Shown here: positions 16,631 to 24,487 of the stretch, in pieces
How positions within the stretch are numbered: position 1 is the stretch's first letter
Layout of the letters: each line of letters starts with the position of its first letter
Source of the DNA: CAVPCZ01 sp963779225
Lineage (GTDB): Bacteria; Bacteroidota; Ignavibacteria; UBA10030; UBA6906
Reading direction: 5' to 3'
Assembly (NCBI GenBank): GCA_963779225.1
Contig: CAVZWW010000001.1
Location: 124,001-188,000, forward strand
Length of the DNA: 64,000 bases
The notes under the pieces: generated by a model
What the model saw: only the letters and a program-made list of their open reading frames with translations
What the model was told of the DNA's origin: nothing
Database searches by the model: none
Made by a program: the position numbers and the translations under genes

Positions 16631-17700
16631 ATTTGGCGGTTGACACGGGCGGACCGTACACGTTGCCGTCAGCGGGGCAGTATCCGGCGGACGGCAGCAT
16701 GGAGGAGCAGTTTCTGTTTCTGCTCCGTTATGCCGTGCTCGCGCCGTCCACCTTCAACACACAACCCTGGCATTTCCGGGTCAGCGTTGAGGGCGTGGAA
16801 CTCTACGGGGATTATACGCGCCGTTTGCCGGTTGCCGACCCTGCCGGGCGTGAGCTCCTGATGAGTATCGGCGCCGCGGTGATGAATCTCCGGGTTGCCG
16901 CCGCCTATTTCGACTTCGGTTGCGAGGTGGTGTACAACCACAGTGGATCGAGCGAAGAACCTCTGGCGTTCGTCAACCTCCTGCCGGGCGAAGCATCGGT
17001 CCACGGCGGCGCCGGACTGAACGCCCTCTTTCCCCAGTTGACCCGGCGGCATACGAACAGGAAACCGTTTCTGGTTTCCCGGGTCCCCGCGTCGGTTATC
17101 CATCAGGTGCAGGATATGGCCGTCTCCGGAGAGACCGTCGTGTCCGCGTCTGCAGACGGAAAGTTGAACGGTGCCGTTGCCGGCCTGGTGGCGCAGGCGG
17201 ATCGCCTGCTTCTGGCGGATCCGGCGTACCGCCGCGATGTGGCCGAATGGCTCCGGCCGAACGACACCCTGAAGCCGGACGGCATGAGGGGAGAGGTGGT
17301 GGGGCTAGACGGGGATGTGGCTCCGTTTGCGTCCTGGGCGACCCGTGTGGTTGACCCGGGAAAGCTGCGTGCCGCTCATGATAGAAACCTGTGCGTTGAT
17401 GCCCCCGGCCTGATCGCCATCGCCGGCGAGGACAGCGTGCCCCAGTGGCTTGCCGCGGGGGAATTCCTGGAACGCATGCTCCTTTTGCTGACAGCGGAAG
17501 GGATCCAGCACAGCTACTTCAATATGCCGGTGCAGGTTCCCGCCCTGCGCCTTGAACTCAGAAGACTTCTCGGTCTGCATGTCTGGCCTCAACTGTTGCT
17601 GAGAATCGGGTATTCGCTGGCGGAGCCGGTGCCGACTCCGCGTCGCCCCATCACTGAATTCCTCTTACCGCGGCAGGAACATGGAGAGTATTTCCGATGA
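16627..17700 (+). CDS. Nitroreductase-family (Acg-like) protein
   Basis: A 357-residue protein of the FMN nitroreductase fold. 'LRYAVLAPSTFNTQPWHFRV' is the typical N-terminal nitroreductase helix and phosphate-binding stretch, and the length fits the Acg subgroup, which is a fused tandem of the fold. Substrate unknown. The GTG at 16627 overlaps the ferredoxin stop (GTGA); ATG 16699 is a shorter alternative that still keeps the family start. Its stop overlaps the ATG of the next gene. Some Acg proteins sequester FMN rather than catalyse reduction, so redox activity is not assured. Confidence 0.75.
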   Translation: MNLAVDTGGPYTLPSAGQYPADGSMEEQFLFLLRYAVLAPSTFNTQPWHFRVSVEGVELYGDYTRRLPVADPAGRELLMSIGAAVMNLRVAAAYFDFGCEVVYNHSGSSEEPLAFVNLLPGEASVHGGAGLNALFPQLTRRHTNRKPFLVSRVPASVIHQVQDMAVSGETVVSASADGKLNGAVAGLVAQADRLLLADPAYRRDVAEWLRPNDTLKPDGMRGEVVGLDGDVAPFASWATRVVDPGKLRAAHDRNLCVDAPGLIAIAGEDSVPQWLAAGEFLERMLLLLTAEGIQHSYFNMPVQVPALRLELRRLLGLHVWPQLLLRIGYSLAEPVPTPRRPITEFLLPRQEHGEYFR

Positions 17701-19025
17701 GCGCCAAACAGGACACGCCGTCCAAAAAAGAAGAGCACCGGCATTCGGTGGAAGCTCACCTGATCTATGGACGGATGGATGACCCGCTCTGGGATTACAG
17801 CCACCATCTGTTGCCGCCGATGTCCGCTTCGGCAACCTTCAGACTTGACAGCGCCCAGCGCGGGGCACAGGGCTTCACGGAGTTTGCACATCGTACGGAC
17901 GAAGTGAACGTCAAGACGAAGGCTCCGATCTATATCTATGACCGTCTGGGTGAGCCGAATAAGGACATGCTCGAGGAGAACCTGGCATACGCCGAAGGGG
18001 GCGATATTGCGGTGGCTTTTGCCAGCGGCATGGCCGCCATCTCCGGAGTCCTGGGAACCCTCACCGGAACCGGAAGTGAAATCGTGGCACACCGCACACT
18101 GTACGGTTGCACCTATTCGCTGCTCACGAACTGGTATCCACGTCTGAAAATCGGCGTGAAGTTCGTCGACTTTCTCAAGCCGGATGAGGTGGCGAAAGCC
18201 ATCACCCGCAACACGCGCGTTCTCTACATGGAATCTCCGGTCAATCCCACCATGGGCCTGACCGACCTGAAGAAGATCGCGGAAATCGCCGCTCAGGCGA
18301 ATGCCGGACGCGCTCCGGAAGACCGTATCTACACTGTGGTGGACAGCACCTTTGCGACACCGTTCTGCCAGCGGCCGATCTCCCTGGGGATCGACTTCGT
18401 GGTGCATTCGCTCACCAAAGCCATCGGTGGCTTCGGAACCGATATCGGCGGGGTGGTGATCGGCCCGCGGTGGAGTCACGATCAGCTGATGCTCTACCGC
18501 AAGGACTTCGGCGGCGTGCTGTCGGCGAAGAGCGCATGGCCCGTACTTGTGGTGGGTCTTCCCTCGCTTGCGACCCGGATGCGCCAGATGCAGCTGACCG
18601 CACAGAGGGTCGCGGAATTTCTCGAGCAGCGCCCGGAAATCGAATGCGTGCAATATCCGGGTCTTCCGTCATTCCCCCAGGCCGAGCTTGCCCGGCGGCA
18701 GATGCGGGACTTCGACGGCAACTTTGCGCCCGGCTCGATGATCTATTTTGTGATGAAGGGCGCCAACGCAACCGATGCACTCAAACGGGCCGAACGGTTC
18801 ATCAATCACATCGCGCAGGAAGCCTATTGCGTCACCCTTGCGGTGAGCCTCGGAAATATCCGTACCCTGATTGAACACCCCGGATCAATGACTCACTCCG
18901 CCATTCCGGTCGAAGAACAGGTTGCCAACGGCATGGATCCGGGCGGCGTGCGGCTTGCCATCGGACTGGAGAAGCCGGAGGACATCATCACCGATCTTCA
19001 ACATTCACTTGACAGCACGCGGTAA
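17697..19025 (+). CDS. Methionine gamma-lyase-like PLP enzyme
   Basis: A 442-residue Cys/Met-metabolism PLP enzyme. The PLP lysine is K241 in 'HSLTKAIGGFGTDIGG'. 'HRTLYGCTYSLL' places a Cys (C138) where bacterial methionine gamma-lyases have their catalytic Cys; cystathionine enzymes usually have Gly there. The predicted reaction is methionine to 2-oxobutyrate, methanethiol and ammonia. An insertion around residues 55-80 ('QGFTEFAHRTDEVN') and a long N-terminus make it larger than the usual 400 residues. It lies directly upstream of a 2-oxoacid:ferredoxin oxidoreductase, which could use 2-oxobutyrate. Confidence 0.8.
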   Translation: MSAKQDTPSKKEEHRHSVEAHLIYGRMDDPLWDYSHHLLPPMSASATFRLDSAQRGAQGFTEFAHRTDEVNVKTKAPIYIYDRLGEPNKDMLEENLAYAEGGDIAVAFASGMAAISGVLGTLTGTGSEIVAHRTLYGCTYSLLTNWYPRLKIGVKFVDFLKPDEVAKAITRNTRVLYMESPVNPTMGLTDLKKIAEIAAQANAGRAPEDRIYTVVDSTFATPFCQRPISLGIDFVVHSLTKAIGGFGTDIGGVVIGPRWSHDQLMLYRKDFGGVLSAKSAWPVLVVGLPSLATRMRQMQLTAQRVAEFLEQRPEIECVQYPGLPSFPQAELARRQMRDFDGNFAPGSMIYFVMKGANATDALKRAERFINHIAQEAYCVTLAVSLGNIRTLIEHPGSMTHSAIPVEEQVANGMDPGGVRLAIGLEKPEDIITDLQHSLDSTR

Positions 19026-19080
19026 AGGCGGGGATCTGCCGGTGCTGTCCCCAGGACAACGACAGCGAGGAGGGGAGTCG

Positions 19081-19374
19081 ATGGCAAAAGGAACGGTGAA
19101 ATTCGATATTGAGACCTGCAAAGGCTGTGAGCTCTGCATCGAGGCATGCCCGCAGGGGAGTCTGCAACTATCGCCGGAGATCAATGCCCAGGGCTACCAC
19201 TATGCAGTCCTGATCCAGGATAACTGCACGGGCTGCACCAATTGTGCGCTGGTCTGTCCGGATGCCGTCATTACCGTGTACCGCGAAACAAAGAAAAAGG
19301 AAAGGGTTCCCGTCGCGCGTATCACCAATGTAACGGAGAACATTACGGTGACCATTGCCGATGAAAGGAAATGA
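19081..19374 (+). CDS. korD: 2-oxoacid:ferredoxin oxidoreductase, ferredoxin-like delta subunit
   Basis: A 97-residue protein with two [4Fe-4S] motifs, 'CKGCELCIEACPQG' and 'CTGCTNCALVCPDA', matching the delta subunit of 2-oxoglutarate/2-oxoacid oxidoreductases. A GGAGGGGAG ribosome site precedes ATG 19081. The gene order delta, alpha, beta, gamma and the ATGA overlap into the alpha gene confirm the complex. It carries electrons between the TPP centre and free ferredoxin. Confidence 0.9.
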   Translation: MAKGTVKFDIETCKGCELCIEACPQGSLQLSPEINAQGYHYAVLIQDNCTGCTNCALVCPDAVITVYRETKKKERVPVARITNVTENITVTIADERK

Positions 19375-20465
19375 CCGTGGGTGATATCAGACTCATGAAA
19401 GGCAACGAGGCGCTGGCCGAAGCGGCAATCCGCGCCGGCTGCCAGGCCTATTTTGGCTATCCCATCACCCCCCAATCGGAAATACTGGAATATCTCACCG
19501 ACGAGGGGCGGAAGCGGGGAATGATCGTGCTGCAGGCTGAAAGTGAAGTGGCGTCAATCAATATGGTGTACGGCGCCGGCGGAGCCGGTGCACGCGTGAT
19601 GACCTCCTCATCCAGCCCCGGGTTCAGCCTGATGCAGGAAGGGATTTCCTACATCGCCGCTGCCGAGGTTCCCTGTCTGCTGGTGAATGTGAGCCGTGGC
19701 GGACCCGGACTCGGCACCATCCAGCCTTCGCAGGGAGATTATTTTCAGGCTGTCAAGGGGGGCGGCCACGGGGACTATAATCTTGTCGTGCTTGCGCCCT
19801 CCAGCGTCCAGGAAATGGCGGATTTTGTCTTCGATGCATTTGATCTGGCCGACCGCTATCGTACGCCCGTTCTGATACTCACCGATGGCGCTCTGGGGCA
19901 GATGATGGAAAAAGTCGAATACCACGACTACACACCGGCGGACCATATTCCGCCCAAGCCCTGGGCGACCACCGGAAAACCGAAGGACCGCGCGCCGAAT
20001 GTTATCACCTCGCTGCATATGCAGGCCGAACAGATGGAAGAGGCCAACCTCAGGCTCCAGGAAAAATTCCGTACGATTGCGGCACGCGAGGTGCGCTATG
20101 AACTCGTTGAAGCTGATGATGCGGAATACCTGATCGTTGCATTCGGGCTTGCGGCGCGCATTGCCCACCGTGCCGTGGAAATTGCCCGTGCCGGGGGGAA
20201 GAACGTCGGCCTTCTCCGTCCTATCACACTCTGGCCCTATCCGTCGGATGTGCTGCGCGCACTCGCCGGCCGGCTCCGCGGTGTGCTCGTGGTGGAAATG
20301 AATGCGGGTCAAATGGTGGAGGATGTCCGTCTCGCCGTCGAAGGACGTGTTCCTGTGCATTTTACCGGCCGTATGGGGGGTGTCATCCCGTCCCCCGATG
20401 AAGTGGTGACGGCCCTCGACCGGCTGGCTATCAACAGTGTGAAACACCCCGTGGAGGCGAACTGA
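19371..20465 (+). CDS. korA: 2-oxoacid:ferredoxin oxidoreductase, alpha subunit
   Basis: A 364-residue subunit holding the pyrimidine-binding and transketolase C-terminal-like domains. 'MKGNEALAEAAIRAGCQAYFGYPITPQSE' is the family start (key part 'GYPITPQSE'). It interconverts a 2-oxoacid plus CoA with acyl-CoA, CO2 and reduced ferredoxin. Related proteins are annotated both as 2-oxoglutarate (KorA) and as 2-ketoisovalerate (VorB) subunits, and sequence alone does not separate them; neighbouring acid-metabolism genes favour 2-oxoglutarate or 2-oxobutyrate. The first codon overlaps the stop of the delta gene. Confidence 0.88.
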   Translation: MTVGDIRLMKGNEALAEAAIRAGCQAYFGYPITPQSEILEYLTDEGRKRGMIVLQAESEVASINMVYGAGGAGARVMTSSSSPGFSLMQEGISYIAAAEVPCLLVNVSRGGPGLGTIQPSQGDYFQAVKGGGHGDYNLVVLAPSSVQEMADFVFDAFDLADRYRTPVLILTDGALGQMMEKVEYHDYTPADHIPPKPWATTGKPKDRAPNVITSLHMQAEQMEEANLRLQEKFRTIAAREVRYELVEADDAEYLIVAFGLAARIAHRAVEIARAGGKNVGLLRPITLWPYPSDVLRALAGRLRGVLVVEMNAGQMVEDVRLAVEGRVPVHFTGRMGGVIPSPDEVVTALDRLAINSVKHPVEAN

Positions 20466-20466
20466 C

Positions 20467-21252
20467 ATGGCAGAGGAACTTGTCCAGGAAGCGACCGCCG
20501 GTGAGATGCAGGCGATGGAATGTGTGTACGAAAGACCCGACACGCTTACCGACACGCGCTTTCACTACTGCCCGGGGTGTGGACACAGCGTCGTCCACCG
20601 CGTACTGATGGAAGTGCTCGACGAATTGCAGATTGCAGAACAGACCATCGGCGTTGCGCCGGTCGGCTGCTCCGTGTTTGCCTACCACTATATGAACATT
20701 GACATGCAGGAAGCCGCGCACGGACGTGCCAGCGCGGTGGCCACTGCCGTGAAACGTCTCCTTCCGGACCGGTATGTCTTTTCCTATCAGGGAGACGGCG
20801 ATCTTGCCGCGATCGGCACCGCCGAAACCATCCACACCTGCAATCGCGGAGAAAACATTCTCATGTTGTTCATCAACAACGGCATCTACGGCATGACCGG
20901 CGGGCAGATGGCGCCCACCAGCCTGCTGGGGATGAAAACTTCCACCTCACCCGAAGGCCGCACCGTGGAAACGGCGGGATTCCCCCTGAAGATCGCCGAC
21001 ATGGTCGCCCTGCTTCCGGGGGTGGCCTACGTGACACGCCAGTCGGTCCATACACCCAACGCGGTGCGTCAGCTGAAGAAGGCGATCACCAGATCATTTC
21101 AGTACCAGAAGGAACACCAAGGAACCTGTTTCGTGGAGGTGGTGTCCAACTGCCCCTCCGGATGGAAAATGACGCCGGTACAGTCGAACAAGTGGCTCGT
21201 CGACAATATGTTGCCGCTCTACCCGATCGGTGATCTCCGCACGCCCAAATGA
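20467..21252 (+). CDS. korB: 2-oxoacid:ferredoxin oxidoreductase, beta subunit
   Basis: The 261-residue TPP-binding subunit. 'YCPGCGHS' is the conserved start of the beta subunit, and 'GDGDLAAIGTAE....NN' is the TPP/Mg motif. 'GIYGMTGGQMAPTS' is also typical. It begins two bases after the alpha stop. It lacks the extra C-terminal cysteines of pyruvate oxidoreductases, in keeping with the Kor/Vor class. Confidence 0.9.
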   Translation: MAEELVQEATAGEMQAMECVYERPDTLTDTRFHYCPGCGHSVVHRVLMEVLDELQIAEQTIGVAPVGCSVFAYHYMNIDMQEAAHGRASAVATAVKRLLPDRYVFSYQGDGDLAAIGTAETIHTCNRGENILMLFINNGIYGMTGGQMAPTSLLGMKTSTSPEGRTVETAGFPLKIADMVALLPGVAYVTRQSVHTPNAVRQLKKAITRSFQYQKEHQGTCFVEVVSNCPSGWKMTPVQSNKWLVDNMLPLYPIGDLRTPK

Positions 21253-21296
21253 GCACGGATCATCACGGCTGAACGACGAATGGCAAGGACAACATC

Positions 21297-21849
21297 ATGA
21301 CGCACGAACTGTTGATCGCCGGATTTGGGGGACAGGGTGTCCTTTCTATGGGGATGGCTCTGGGATATGCCGGCATGATTGAGAAGAAGGAAGTGACCTG
21401 GATGCCGTCGTACGGACCTGAAATGCGTGGGGGAACAGCCAACTGCATTGTCATCGTTTCGGACTCCCGCATCAGTTCACCGATTGTCACCGTCTTCGAC
21501 ACGGTGATCGCGCTGAACCAGCCCTCGCTGGAGAAGTTCGAAAAAGCGGTGAAGCCCGACGGGGTCCTGCTCTACGATTCCACAAGCATCATTGTGCCGC
21601 CCACCCGTACGGACATACGGATTGTCCCCATCGCCGCGGGTGAAGAAGCAGTGAAAATGAAGAATACCAAAGTCCTGAATATGATCGTGCTGGGCGCCTT
21701 CATTGAGCGTACGCGGGTGGTGGATATCGCCTCCATCATGAAGGCGATGCGGCAAGGTGCTCCCCGAGCGGTACCATCACCTGCTTCCCCTGAATGAACA
21801 GGCGTTGCGGAGAGGTATCGAACTCGCCGGGTCGCCGGCAACGGCCTGA
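21297..21849 (+). CDS. korC: 2-oxoacid:ferredoxin oxidoreductase, gamma subunit, frameshifted near its end
   Basis: The gamma subunit normally has about 180 residues. The ATG 21297 frame gives 153 good residues ('LLIAGFGGQGVLSMG', 'PSYGPEMRGGTANC'), then runs into an unrelated tail and stops at 21797. Dropping one G at 21756/21757 ('CGGCAAGGTGCTC') continues as 'VLPERYHHLLPLNEQALRRG' and beyond, ending at 21849; that is the expected family C-terminus and gives 183 residues. So the gene carries a +1 frameshift, either an assembly error, a recent mutation or recoding. The listed span is the repaired reading. Confidence 0.82.
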
Positions 21850-21914
21850 GCGGAATCCACCGCGGGCCGGACACGTGACCGGCGGGGAGAGACACAGAAC
21901 AGCGAGGAGAACAT

Positions 21915-22163
21915 ATGGATTCCAAATGCGTGCATTCATGCAACGGGCTCTGTAATGCACTGGAAGTGGCCGAGCATCGGGAGGAACAGACGATTCAGGA
22001 ATACCGCCAGTATGCCTCCCAGTGCGACTACCCCGATGTGAAGGAGCTCCTCGAAACACTGATCGCCGACAGGGAGAAGGGATTGCAGCTCTTGCGCGAG
22101 AAACGCGACATTCTTCTCGTGAAACTCAATGTGACAAACCGAATCAACGACAGCTTCGCATGA
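21915..22163 (+). CDS. Small helical protein, possibly ferritin-like
   Basis: An 82-residue protein predicted as a two-helix hairpin with 'EHREEQTIQEYRQYA' and 'LLETLIADREKGLQLL'. The N-terminal 'CVHSCNGLC' offers three cysteines that could bind a metal. It resembles one half of a ferritin-like bundle, but metal-binding E..H pairs are weak. It is followed three bases later by a clearer rubrerythrin-like protein, and both sit between the oxidoreductase and dehydrogenase genes. Function unknown. Confidence 0.65.
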   Translation: MDSKCVHSCNGLCNALEVAEHREEQTIQEYRQYASQCDYPDVKELLETLIADREKGLQLLREKRDILLVKLNVTNRINDSFA

Positions 22164-22166
22164 CCC

Positions 22167-22418
22167 ATGGCACACCCACCGCACGACAAGCTTAACTGGA
22201 CCGACCTTTCCCTGCAGGACATCCTCGAGCTGGCCATTGCCGACGAGGTGGAGGCGCGCGAGTATTATCGCCTTGCCGCCGACCACGCGGGAAATGCCCA
22301 TACACGGCGCATGCTGCTTGGCCTCGCCGCCATGGAACAGGGGCATGCCGACACTCTCCGGAAAGAACTCGACGAATTGCAGCTCCAGAGAGACATGGAG
22401 ACGGGAATGGCGGACTGA
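22167..22418 (+). CDS. Small ferritin-like (half-rubrerythrin) protein
   Basis: An 83-residue protein. 'LELAIADEVEAREYYRLAADH' and 'GLAAMEQGHADTLRKEL' give two helices with the E...E and E..H spacing of the rubrerythrin diiron fold. One copy could supply only half a four-helix bundle, so a dimer, or a pair with the preceding 82-residue protein, is likely. Such proteins usually handle peroxide or iron, which would protect the oxygen-sensitive oxidoreductase and Fe-S hydratase around it. The pairing and the role are inference. Confidence 0.7.
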   Translation: MAHPPHDKLNWTDLSLQDILELAIADEVEAREYYRLAADHAGNAHTRRMLLGLAAMEQGHADTLRKELDELQLQRDMETGMAD

Positions 22419-22448
22419 CCGGAACGAGCACGGAGCAAACGAACCACT

Positions 22449-23567
22449 ATGAGCAAATACACGATCGCCTGGCTGCCGGGGGACGGCATCGGGAAAGATG
22501 TCATGGACGCCACTCGTGTCGTCCTCGACAGAATTCAGCTGGATGCCGAATATGTACACGGCGACATCGGATGGGAGTTCTGGTGCAAGGAAGGCGATGC
22601 GTTCCCCCAGCGCACAATCGAGCTCCTGCGCCGCGTCAACGCCGCCATGTTCGGCGCAATTACCTCAAAGCCGGTGAAGGCGGCTGAAAGCGAACTGGTG
22701 CCGGAGCTCAAAGGGAAAGGCCTGATCTACCGGTCGCCGATTGTCCGCATGCGGCAGATGTTCGACCTGTATATCTGTCTGCGACCGTGCAAGGCGTATG
22801 GAGGCAACCCGCTGAATCTGAAAGACGGCATCAACCTCGTCGTGTTCCGCGAGAACACGGAAGATCTGTACGCCGGGGTGGAATTCAACCCCGTCCCCAG
22901 AGAACTCTCCGAAGTGCTGGTCAAGCTTTCGAAACCTTTCGGGGCGTTCCGGGATCTTGCGGGCGATCAGTACGCGGTATCCTGCAAGATCAACACCAGG
23001 CGGGGGTCCGACCGCATCGTGCGCGCGGCGTTTGAGTTCGCCAGAAAATTCCATCGCCGCAAGGTGACGATCGTCCACAAAGCCAATGTCGTCCGCGCAA
23101 CAGACGGACTGTTCCTGGAGGAGGCGAAGAAAGTCGCGCGTGAATACCCGGAAATTCACTTCGACGAAGCCAATGTGGATGCCATCTGCATGTGGCTGCT
23201 CAAGAATCCTTTCAGCTACGACGTGCTTGTCGCGCCAAATCTCTATGGCGATATCATTTCGGATCTTGCGGCGCAGATGGTCGGCGGACTCGGCTTCGGG
23301 TGTTCGGGCAATATCGGCCACCGCCTCGCGGTCTTCGAGCCGTCACACGGCTCTGCGCCCAAATACGCAGGACAGTACAAGGTGAATCCCATCGCCACGA
23401 TTCTGGCCGCGAAGATGATGCTGGACTGGCTTGGTGAGACGGAGAAGGGAATGCGAATCGAACAGGCAACTGCAGCGGTTATCAAGGAAGGCCGGACTCG
23501 AACCTACGACATGGGGGGCGGCAACAGCACAATGGAGATGGCGGAGGCCATTGCGGACCGGCTATGA
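22449..23567 (+). CDS. Isocitrate/isopropylmalate-family dehydrogenase
   Basis: A 372-residue metal- and NAD(P)-dependent beta-decarboxylating dehydrogenase. Visible: 'LPGDGIGKDVMDA', 'LVVFRENTEDLYAGVEF', 'HKANVVRATDGLFLEE', 'NLYGDIISDLAAQMVGG' and 'EPSHGSAPKYAG'. In the substrate loop, 'RSPIVRMRQMFDLYICLRP', the isocitrate-binding Ser is present but the Asn two residues later in isocitrate dehydrogenases is Ile. The substrate could therefore be isocitrate, homoisocitrate, 3-isopropylmalate or a relative. Its stop overlaps the lyase start. It pairs logically with the hydratase at 25696-27497. Confidence 0.82.
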   Translation: MSKYTIAWLPGDGIGKDVMDATRVVLDRIQLDAEYVHGDIGWEFWCKEGDAFPQRTIELLRRVNAAMFGAITSKPVKAAESELVPELKGKGLIYRSPIVRMRQMFDLYICLRPCKAYGGNPLNLKDGINLVVFRENTEDLYAGVEFNPVPRELSEVLVKLSKPFGAFRDLAGDQYAVSCKINTRRGSDRIVRAAFEFARKFHRRKVTIVHKANVVRATDGLFLEEAKKVAREYPEIHFDEANVDAICMWLLKNPFSYDVLVAPNLYGDIISDLAAQMVGGLGFGCSGNIGHRLAVFEPSHGSAPKYAGQYKVNPIATILAAKMMLDWLGETEKGMRIEQATAAVIKEGRTRTYDMGGGNSTMEMAEAIADRL

Positions 23568-24487
23568 GGACGGGGAAATTGATTCTGCATGAAGTCGGGC
23601 TCCGGGACGGGCTGCAGATGGAAAAACGGATCGTTCCGACGGAACAGAAAACGGAATGGATCCGCGCCATCGCTGCCACCGGGGTCGATATCATCCAGGT
23701 CGGTTCCTTTGTGCATCCGGATAAAGTGCCGCAAATGGCCGATACCGACAGCCTCTTTGAGATACTGTCCGCACCGGATGCCGTCCCTCCGGGGGTGATC
23801 CTCTCGGCACTCGTGCTGAACGAGAAGGGCCTGGATCGCGGTCTTGCCTGCGGCGTCCAGATGTACTGCCTCGGCGTCTCCGCCAGCGAAACCCACAGCA
23901 TGAAAAACACCGGTATGTCCGTTGCCGATGCGACAGAACGGATCATTGCCACGGCGCAGCGGGCGCTCGCAGAGAAAAAAGATGTACAGGTTTCTGTCCA
24001 ATCCGCTTTCGGTTGCGGATTCGAAGGGGCGGTGCCGCAGGAGCGCGTTCTCGGTATCGTCCGGCGGTACGCCGACGCAGGTCTCCGCCATATCAGCCTC
24101 GCGGATACCGCAGGCCATGCATCACCCGATCGGGTGAAACGCATGTACGAATCCGTGCTGGCTGTCGACGACAGCCTCGACCTGGCGTGCCATTTCCACA
24201 ACACCTATGGCATGGCCCTGGCAAATTGTTACGCCGCAATGTCGGAGGGAGTGAATACGTTTGAGTCGTCCATTGCCGGCCTCGGCGGCTGCCCGTTCAC
24301 AAAAGTCGCGGGAGGTAACGTCTGCACGGAGGACCTTGTGCATATGTGGCAGCGCATGGGAATAAGGAACGACATGCGCCTGAACGGACTTCTCGATGTG
24401 GCGCACAGCTTCGTGGAATGGTTCCAGCGCGACATGCCGGGGACGGTATACAAGACGGGGGGAATCCCCCGCGGACTCCACAGATGA
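23564..24487 (+). CDS. Hydroxymethylglutaryl-CoA lyase-like enzyme (DRE-TIM)
   Basis: A 307-residue TIM-barrel lyase. 'HEVGLRDGLQ' carries the catalytic Arg-Asp, 'CHFHNTYG' the two metal His, and 'GLGGCPF' the catalytic loop Cys; 'GGNVCTEDL' supplies the metal Asn. It differs from classical HMG-CoA lyases: the Glu in 'IE..SFVSP' is Gln here ('IIQVGSFVHPDK'), 'HDTYG' is 'HNTYG', and 'ASGN' is 'AGGN'. It should split a 3-hydroxy-3-methyl or 3-carboxy acyl-CoA to acetyl-CoA plus an oxoacid. Overlap with the CoA transferase start suggests that enzyme makes its substrate. Confidence 0.8.
   Translation: MRTGKLILHEVGLRDGLQMEKRIVPTEQKTEWIRAIAATGVDIIQVGSFVHPDKVPQMADTDSLFEILSAPDAVPPGVILSALVLNEKGLDRGLACGVQMYCLGVSASETHSMKNTGMSVADATERIIATAQRALAEKKDVQVSVQSAFGCGFEGAVPQERVLGIVRRYADAGLRHISLADTAGHASPDRVKRMYESVLAVDDSLDLACHFHNTYGMALANCYAAMSEGVNTFESSIAGLGGCPFTKVAGGNVCTEDLVHMWQRMGIRNDMRLNGLLDVAHSFVEWFQRDMPGTVYKTGGIPRGLHR

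Noticed and set aside
19371..21252. Assigning the oxidoreductase firmly as 2-ketoisovalerate (VorABCD)
   Set aside because: Alpha and beta subunits of Kor and Vor types cannot be told apart by eye; gene context favours a dicarboxylic or short oxoacid but does not settle it.
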